10,118 nt of DNA from Actinomycetota bacterium (GTDB taxonomy: Bacteria > Actinomycetota > UBA4738 > HRBIN12): positions 1 through 10,118 of the forward strand of contig SIRV01000034.1 of assembly GCA_004366195.1 (NCBI GenBank), written 5' to 3'. The position numbers and the translations under genes are program-made. The notes below the pieces were generated by a model. That model did not search any database. It was not told the origin of the DNA and saw only the letters and a program-made list of their open reading frames with translations. Shown here piece by piece: positions 5,470-10,118 of this stretch. Numbering within the stretch: the stretch's first letter is position 1; each line of letters starts with the position of its first letter.

Positions 5470-6306
5470 ATGGAAACGGTGCGGACGGTGCTCGACTGGC
5501 GGCCGGCGGCGACGTACACGGACGTCCGGTACGAGACCGCCGAGGGGATCGCGAAGATCACGATCGCCCGACCGGAGGTGCGGAACGCCTTCCGGCCACT
5601 CACCGTGCGGGAACTCTCGGACGCGTTCGACCGGGCCCGCGACGACCCGGAGATCGGGGTCGTGATCCTCACCGGCGAGGGGCCCCTCGCGTTCTGCTCC
5701 GGCGGGGACCAGCGGGTGCGGGGCGACGACGGCTACGTGGACGAGGAGGTCGGGATCTCCCGGCTCAACGTCCTCGACCTGCAGATCCAGATCCGGCGGA
5801 TGCCGAAGCCGGTGGTGGCGATGGTCGCCGGGTACGCGATCGGCGGCGGCCACGTGCTCCACGTGTGCTGCGACCTCACCATCGCGGCCGACAACGCGGT
5901 GTTCGGCCAGACCGGGCCGCGGGTCGGATCCTTCGACGGGGGCTACGGGATCAACCTCCTCGCGCGGCAGATCGGGGAGAAGCGCGCCAAGGAGATCTGG
6001 TTCCTCTGCCGCCAGTACGACGCGCGGACCGCCCTCGCCTGGGGCCTCGTCAACGCCGTCGTGCCCCTCGCCGACCTCGAGGCGGAGACCGTGGCCTGGT
6101 GCCGGGAGCTCCTGAAGATGAGCCCCCTCGCGCTCCGGCTCCTCAAGGCCGGGTACAACGCCGGGGTGGACGGCCTCGCCGGCGTCCAGCAGCTGGCCGG
6201 GGACGCAACCCTCCTCTACTACATGAGCGACGAGGCCAAGGAGGGGCGGGACGCGTACCTCGCGAAGCGCGAGCCCGACTTCTCCCGGTTCCCGCGCCGG
6301 CCGTGA
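5470..6306 (+). CDS. menB: 1,4-Dihydroxy-2-naphthoyl-CoA synthase (MenB)
   Basis: This is a 278-residue crotonase-fold enzyme that closes the ring of o-succinylbenzoyl-CoA to DHNA-CoA. It is close to E. coli MenB over the whole length, which is normal for the family. Visible signatures are CSGGDQ (76-81), oxyanion-hole GGGH (125-128), FGQTGP (145-150), the catalytic GSFDGGYG (Ser154, Asp156), WFLCRQY (177-183) and the C-terminal KREPDFSRF. The residue after QT is Gly149, as in the bicarbonate-dependent type I enzymes of E. coli; M. tuberculosis MenB has Asp185 there. The start was chosen from GGAG spacing; an ATG two codons upstream is the alternative. It heads menB-menA-menD on the plus strand and diverges from menE across a few tens of bases, so the two are probably co-regulated. 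Assignment is secure. Confidence 0.97.
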   Translation: METVRTVLDWRPAATYTDVRYETAEGIAKITIARPEVRNAFRPLTVRELSDAFDRARDDPEIGVVILTGEGPLAFCSGGDQRVRGDDGYVDEEVGISRLNVLDLQIQIRRMPKPVVAMVAGYAIGGGHVLHVCCDLTIAADNAVFGQTGPRVGSFDGGYGINLLARQIGEKRAKEIWFLCRQYDARTALAWGLVNAVVPLADLEAETVAWCRELLKMSPLALRLLKAGYNAGVDGLAGVQQLAGDATLLYYMSDEAKEGRDAYLAKREPDFSRFPRRP

Positions 6307-6311
6307 GGGCG

Positions 6312-7223
6312 ATGGGGGCGGCCGGCCGGCTCGCGGTCTGGTGGCACGGGGCGCGCCCCCGCACGCTCGGGGCGAGCGTCGCCCCGGTGCTGGTGGGGAT
6401 CGCGGCCGCCGGACGGGCGGTCGCTTGGCGCTCCGCGGCGGCCCTCGTCGTCGGGGTAGCGCTGCAGGTCGGCGCGAACTTCGCCAACGACTACCACGAC
6501 GGGGTCCGCGGGGTGGACGTCGAGGGGCGGCTCGGGCCCCCGCGGCTCGTGGCGAGCGGGATGGCCTCGCCCCGGGCGGTGCTCGCGGCGGCGCTCGCCT
6601 GCATCGGGGTGGCGGGGCTCGCGGGCCTCGCCCTCGCGCTCGCGACGACGCCCTGGCTCGTGCCGATCGGCGCCGCGGCCATGGGGGCGCTGTGGCTGTA
6701 CTCGGGCGGGCCGAGGCCGTACGCGGGGCTCGGCCTCGGCGAGCTCGCGGTCTTCGTCTTCTTCGGGCTCATGGCGACGGCGGGGACGGCGTACGTGAAC
6801 GCCGAGACGGTCCCGGCCGCGGCGTGGTGGGCGAGCGTGCCGATGGGCCTGCTGATCGTGGCCATCCTGGAGGCCAACAACGTGCGGGACATCCCGACCG
6901 ACGCCGCGACGGGCAAGCGGACGCTCGCGGTGCGGATCGGCTCACGAGCCGCCAGGCGGCTGTACCGGGGGCTCGTCGTGGGCGCGTACGCCGCGGTGGT
7001 GGCGGGCGTGCTGGTGGAGATCGCCCAGCCCGGGCGAGGTCTGCCGATGTGGGCCCTGCTCGCGCTCGCGTCCTGGCCGCTCGCGATCCGGCCGATGGAG
7101 GCCGTCGGCCGCGCGGAGGGCCGCGAGCTGGTGCCGGTACTGGTCGCGACCTCGGCGCTCACGCTCGCGTTCGGGTGCCTGCTGGCGCTCGGCCTCTGGG
7201 TCGCGGGGGCGACGGCGGCGTGA
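6312..7223 (+). CDS. menA: 1,4-Dihydroxy-2-naphthoate polyprenyltransferase (MenA, UbiA family)
   Basis: This is a 303-residue integral membrane prenyltransferase that attaches the polyprenyl tail to DHNA, giving demethylmenaquinone. It has the two Asp-rich motifs of the UbiA family: NDYHDGVRGVD (59-69), which binds the prenyl diphosphate through magnesium, and NNVRDIPTD (189-197) followed by GKRTLAVRIG. Between them lie GRLGPPRLVASG and YSGGPRPYAGLGLGE, both typical of MenA. Multiple Ala/Leu/Val/Gly-rich stretches form the expected set of about eight to nine helices. The ATG at 6312 follows the menB stop by five bases with GAGG close upstream. A GTG at 6303 overlapping that stop (GTGA) is equally plausible and would add three residues. 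Its own stop overlaps the menD start. The family and role are well supported by motifs and context. Confidence 0.95.
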   Translation: MGAAGRLAVWWHGARPRTLGASVAPVLVGIAAAGRAVAWRSAAALVVGVALQVGANFANDYHDGVRGVDVEGRLGPPRLVASGMASPRAVLAAALACIGVAGLAGLALALATTPWLVPIGAAAMGALWLYSGGPRPYAGLGLGELAVFVFFGLMATAGTAYVNAETVPAAAWWASVPMGLLIVAILEANNVRDIPTDAATGKRTLAVRIGSRAARRLYRGLVVGAYAAVVAGVLVEIAQPGRGLPMWALLALASWPLAIRPMEAVGRAEGRELVPVLVATSALTLAFGCLLALGLWVAGATAA

Positions 7224-8920
7224 GCGGCGGCCCGACCGAGGGCGACGTGGCGCTCGCCTGCATGCGAGAGCTGGTGGGGGCGCTCGTGGCCCTCGGCCTC
7301 ACCGACGCGTGCGTCTCGCCGGGCTCGCGCTCGACGCCGCTGGCGCTCGCCCTCGCCCGCGACGGGCGCGTCCGGGTGCACGTGCACCTGGACGAGCGCG
7401 CCGCGGGGTTCTTCGCGCTCGGGCTGGGCAAGGCGACCGGCCGGCCCGCCGCCGTGGCATGCACGAGCGGCACGGCCGCCGCCGAGCTCCTGCCGGCCGC
7501 CGTCGAGGCCCACATGGCCCGTGTGCCGCTGCTCCTGCTCACGGCCGACCGCCCGCCGGAGCTGCGGGGCGTGGGGGCGAACCAGACGATCGAGCAGGTC
7601 GGGCTGTACGGCGGGTACGTCCGCTGGAGCCACGACGCCGCGGTCCCCGGCGACCGGCCCGACCCCGGCCACTGGCACGGCCTCGCCCTCGAGGCGTGGG
7701 GGCGGAGCCTCCGACATCCGCCCGGGCCGGTGCACCTGAACCTCCCGTTCCGCGAGCCCCTCGTGCCTTCGCGGGGGGCGCGGGGCGGCGGCGACGTGCG
7801 CCTGGCCTTGGGCCAGCCGGCGACGGGCCCGCCGCAGCCCACCGCCGAGGACGCGCGGGACCTGGTCGGGCTGCTCGGCGCGAGCGAGCGGGGGCTCGTG
7901 CTCGCGGGGTCGCTCCGGGCGCCGGCGCCCGCGGTCCTCGAGCTCGCGGAGCGAGCCGGGTGGCCGGTGGCGGCCGAGCCGACCTCGGGCCTCCGGGTGC
8001 CGGGGACCCTGGAGGCCGGCCAGGCGCTCCTCGGCGACCAGGGCTTCCTCGCCTCTCACGCGCCGGAGATCGTCCTGCAGGTGGGCGCCGCGCCGACGTC
8101 GCGCGCCGGCCTGGCCGCCGCGGCGGCCGCGGAGCGCCTGGCGATCGTGGACCCCGACGACCTCGTGGCCGACCCCCACCGGCGAGCCGAGCGGCGGTTC
8201 GTGGTGGACCCCGAGGCGCTGTGTCGAAAGGCGCTCACGGCGGCGCCGGCACGGGGTGAGACGGCGTGGATCCGCGACTGGCGGGCGGCCGATCGCCGGG
8301 CCCGCGCCGCCCTGGACGCGGCCCTCGATGCCTGGAGCGAGCCCTCGGAGCCGCGGATCGCGCGGGACGTGGCGGGCTGGATGCCGGAGGGGGGGACGCT
8401 CGTGGTGGCCTCCAGCCTGCCGGTCCGAGATCTGGATCTCGCCATGCGGCCCCGCGTCGGCCTGCGGGTGTTGGCGAACCGGGGTGCGGGCGGGATCGTC
8501 GGGTTCGTCTCCACCGCCCTCGGGATCGCCGCCGCGGGCGGGCCGACGGTCGCGCGCTCCGGGGACCTCTCCCTCCTGCACGACGTCGGATCGCTCCTCT
8601 GGCGCGCGCGCCGAGGTCCCGACCTGGTGCTGGTCGTGCCGAACAACGACGGCGGCGCGATCTTCTCGATGCTGCCCCAGCGGGACCTGCCCGAGCTCGA
8701 GCCCCTGTTCGTGACGCCGCACGGCCTCGACCTGGCGGAGATCTGCCGGGCGGCCGGCGCCGGACACGCGCTCGTGCTCCGCGCCGAGGACCTGCGTGAG
8801 GCGCTCGAGCGAGCCAGGGCGGCGGGCGGGCTCCAGGTGATCGAGGTGCCGGTGGAGCGATCGGCGACCGTACGACACCGCGCCGAGCTCCACGCGGCGG
8901 TCGCGGCGGCGCTCCGGTAG
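7220..8920 (+). CDS. menD: 2-Succinyl-5-enolpyruvyl-6-hydroxy-3-cyclohexene-1-carboxylate synthase (MenD)
   Basis: This is a 566-residue thiamine-diphosphate enzyme that joins 2-oxoglutarate to isochorismate with loss of CO2, the first committed step to menaquinone. The N-terminal pyrimidine domain shows SPGSRSTPL (33-41), the cofactor-activating Glu59 in HLDER, CTSGTAAAELLPA and LTADRPPELRGVGANQ (107-122). The C-terminal domain shows SSLPVRD (398-404), NRGAGGIVG (420-428), the diphosphate-binding GDLS (448-451) through NND (475-477), and IFSMLP. Length fits the family (E. coli about 556). The residue at 427 is Val where E. coli, Bacillus and mycobacterial MenD have Asp (GIDG). The start is the GTG at 7220, overlapping the menA stop by four bases (GTGA), so translation is probably coupled. 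It converges on menF with one base between stop codons. Confidence 0.96.
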   Translation: MSGGPTEGDVALACMRELVGALVALGLTDACVSPGSRSTPLALALARDGRVRVHVHLDERAAGFFALGLGKATGRPAAVACTSGTAAAELLPAAVEAHMARVPLLLLTADRPPELRGVGANQTIEQVGLYGGYVRWSHDAAVPGDRPDPGHWHGLALEAWGRSLRHPPGPVHLNLPFREPLVPSRGARGGGDVRLALGQPATGPPQPTAEDARDLVGLLGASERGLVLAGSLRAPAPAVLELAERAGWPVAAEPTSGLRVPGTLEAGQALLGDQGFLASHAPEIVLQVGAAPTSRAGLAAAAAAERLAIVDPDDLVADPHRRAERRFVVDPEALCRKALTAAPARGETAWIRDWRAADRRARAALDAALDAWSEPSEPRIARDVAGWMPEGGTLVVASSLPVRDLDLAMRPRVGLRVLANRGAGGIVGFVSTALGIAAAGGPTVARSGDLSLLHDVGSLLWRARRGPDLVLVVPNNDGGAIFSMLPQRDLPELEPLFVTPHGLDLAEICRAAGAGHALVLRAEDLREALERARAAGGLQVIEVPVERSATVRHRAELHAAVAAALR

Positions 8921-8921
8921 C

Positions 8922-10118
8922 TCAGCCCCAGCGCAGGGCGTCGAGGAGGGCGCGGAACTTCCGCTCGGTCTCGTCGAGCTCGGCGGCGGGGTCGGAGTCG
9001 GCGACGATGCCGGCGCCGGCGAAGACGCGGGCCGTGCGGCCGGTGAGCTCGGCGCAGCGGAGGGCGATCGCCCACTCCCCGTCCCCGTCGGCGTCCACCC
9101 ATCCGACGGGTCCCGCGTACCACCCCCGATCGATCGGCTCGAGCTCGGGCAGGGCGGCGAGCGCGGCCCGACGAGGCGAGCCGCCCACCGCGGGCGTGGG
9201 ATGGAGGGCGGCGACGAGGTCCAGGACGCTCCGGACCTCCGGCCGGAGGCGTCCGCGGAACGGGGTCGCGAGGTGCCACACGTTCGCCGTCCCGAGGGGC
9301 TCGGGCTCGTGGGGGCGGTGGAGCTCCTCGCAGAGGGGCGCGAGCGCGGCCTCCACGTCCTCCACGACGAGGGCGTGCTCCTCGCGGTCCTTGGCCGAGG
9401 CGAGGAGGCGGGCGGCGGACGCGGCGTCCTCGACGGGATCGCCCGAGCGGGGCGCGGAGCCGGCCAGGGGCGTCGCGGAAAGCTCGTCGCCGCGCTTGGC
9501 GACGAGCAGCTCCGGGGTCGCGCCCACCAGGACGCCGACCGGGGCCGGGGAGCCGGGCACGAGCTCCGGCGCGGCGAACGTGAAGCACTCGGGGTCGACG
9601 GCGCGCAATCGCCAGAGGAGCTGCTTGGGGTCGAGCTCCCGATCGGCGGCGACGACGACCGTGCGGGCGAGGACCACCTTCCGCAGCTCGCCGGCGACGA
9701 TCCGACGGACGGCCTCGCGCACGGCGGACGCGTACGCCTCGGGCTCCGGGTCGGCCCGCAGCTGGATCTCCTCGAAGGCATCGTGGGGGACCGCCCGGCC
9801 GATCCAGCGCTCGCGCTCATGGTCGGCCGGGCCGAGCCCCTCCGCGAAGACCTCGAGGGCCACGGTCTCGCCCGGCCGGCGCCGCTGGACGACGCGCTCC
9901 GGCACGATGAGCTCGGCTGGCCGGTCCCCATCGAAGGGGATCGCCCCGACGGCGACGGGCGGCGGGGTGTCGGGGTCCCGGCGGACGTGGCGCAGGACCG
10001 ACTCGACCTCCCGGGCGAGGAGCCGGATGCGCTCGGGCCCGCCGCCGACGCCGACGCGCTCCGCCAGGCCGGTGCCGGCCAGGCCGAGCCCGCCGCGCTC
10101 GAAGAAGACGCCGCCGGG
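8922..10118 (-). CDS. menF: Isochorismate synthase (MenF/EntC family), N-terminus beyond right edge
   Basis: This is a chorismate-binding enzyme that converts chorismate to isochorismate, the substrate of the adjacent MenD. The visible 398 codons have an intact C-terminus; the frame stays open to the window edge. Residues encoded beyond 9905 (FFERGGLGLAGTG and AVGAIPFD) are typical of the family N-terminal domain, so the GTG at 9905 is internal and not the start. Motifs include ELRKVVLAR, whose lysine matches catalytic Lys147 of EntC and Lys190 of MenF, GATPELL with the glutamate matching EntC Glu197, TPLAGSAPR, HPTPAVGGSPR and the C-terminal FAGAGIV..SDP..E..ETE..F block. The Lys-Glu pair indicates an isochorismate synthase rather than an anthranilate synthase. 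An EntC-type siderophore role is possible by sequence, but the men neighbours favour MenF. Confidence 0.93.
   Translation of the reverse strand, partial: PGGVFFERGGLGLAGTGLAERVGVGGGPERIRLLAREVESVLRHVRRDPDTPPPVAVGAIPFDGDRPAELIVPERVVQRRRPGETVALEVFAEGLGPADHERERWIGRAVPHDAFEEIQLRADPEPEAYASAVREAVRRIVAGELRKVVLARTVVVAADRELDPKQLLWRLRAVDPECFTFAAPELVPGSPAPVGVLVGATPELLVAKRGDELSATPLAGSAPRSGDPVEDAASAARLLASAKDREEHALVVEDVEAALAPLCEELHRPHEPEPLGTANVWHLATPFRGRLRPEVRSVLDLVAALHPTPAVGGSPRRAALAALPELEPIDRGWYAGPVGWVDADGDGEWAIALRCAELTGRTARVFAGAGIVADSDPAAELDETERKFRALLDALRWG

Noticed and set aside
8922..9905. menF starting at the GTG at 9905 as a complete 327-residue gene
   Set aside because: The frame continues upstream to the window edge with family-typical residues (FFERGGLGLAGTG, AVGAIPFD), so the gene is longer and cut by the edge.
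6491..9931. A 1146-codon open frame on the minus strand across menA, menD and menF
   Set aside because: It is antisense to menA and menD and out of frame with menF. Its translation is a low-complexity mix of Arg, Pro, Ala and Ser. Long stop-free shadows are expected at this GC content, while the sense genes show clear family motifs.

Overview
The window is very GC-rich, dense with genes, and on composition and content comes from an actinobacterium (Actinomycetota), probably not a close relative of the well-studied mycobacteria or streptomycetes. Three things support this: a trxB-trxA-cwlM block in the same order as Mycobacterium tuberculosis Rv3913-Rv3914-Rv3915, a coenzyme F420-type (LLM) oxidoreductase, and the classical chorismate-to-menaquinone (Men) pathway. 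No mobile element, CRISPR array, tRNA or rRNA is visible, and no gap between genes exceeds about 170 bases. The content is mainly housekeeping.

Layout. (1) 1-1615, minus strand: an F420-type oxidoreductase gene followed by the first half of a LysN-like class I/II aminotransferase that runs off the left edge. (2) 1675-1776, plus strand: a 33-codon ORF for a tiny single-helix membrane protein, fitting exactly between its neighbours. (3) 1781-4152, minus strand: trxB, trxA and a cwlM-like gene. The last encodes two peptidoglycan-binding domains and an amidase_3 domain that has lost its zinc ligands. (4) 4205-10118: five menaquinone genes. menE (minus) diverges from menB-menA-menD (plus, tightly spaced or overlapping), and menF (minus, cut by the right edge) converges on menD with one base between the stop codons.

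How the genes fit together. MenF makes isochorismate, MenD makes SEPHCHC, MenE activates o-succinylbenzoate, MenB closes the naphthoate ring and MenA prenylates DHNA. menC, menH/menI and the final methyltransferase are not in this window. TrxB and TrxA form the cytosolic NADPH-thioredoxin system. By homology the CwlM-like protein would be a cytoplasmic non-enzymatic regulator of peptidoglycan precursor synthesis, but it lacks the C-terminal tail used for kinase control in mycobacteria.

The points most worth a second look are the heavily degenerate, tail-less CwlM homologue, the 33-residue membrane ORF, a palindromic shared -10 element between menE and menB, the WCVPC thioredoxin active site, and an Asp-to-Val change in a conserved MenD motif. 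I see no convincing evidence of an entirely new multi-gene system.
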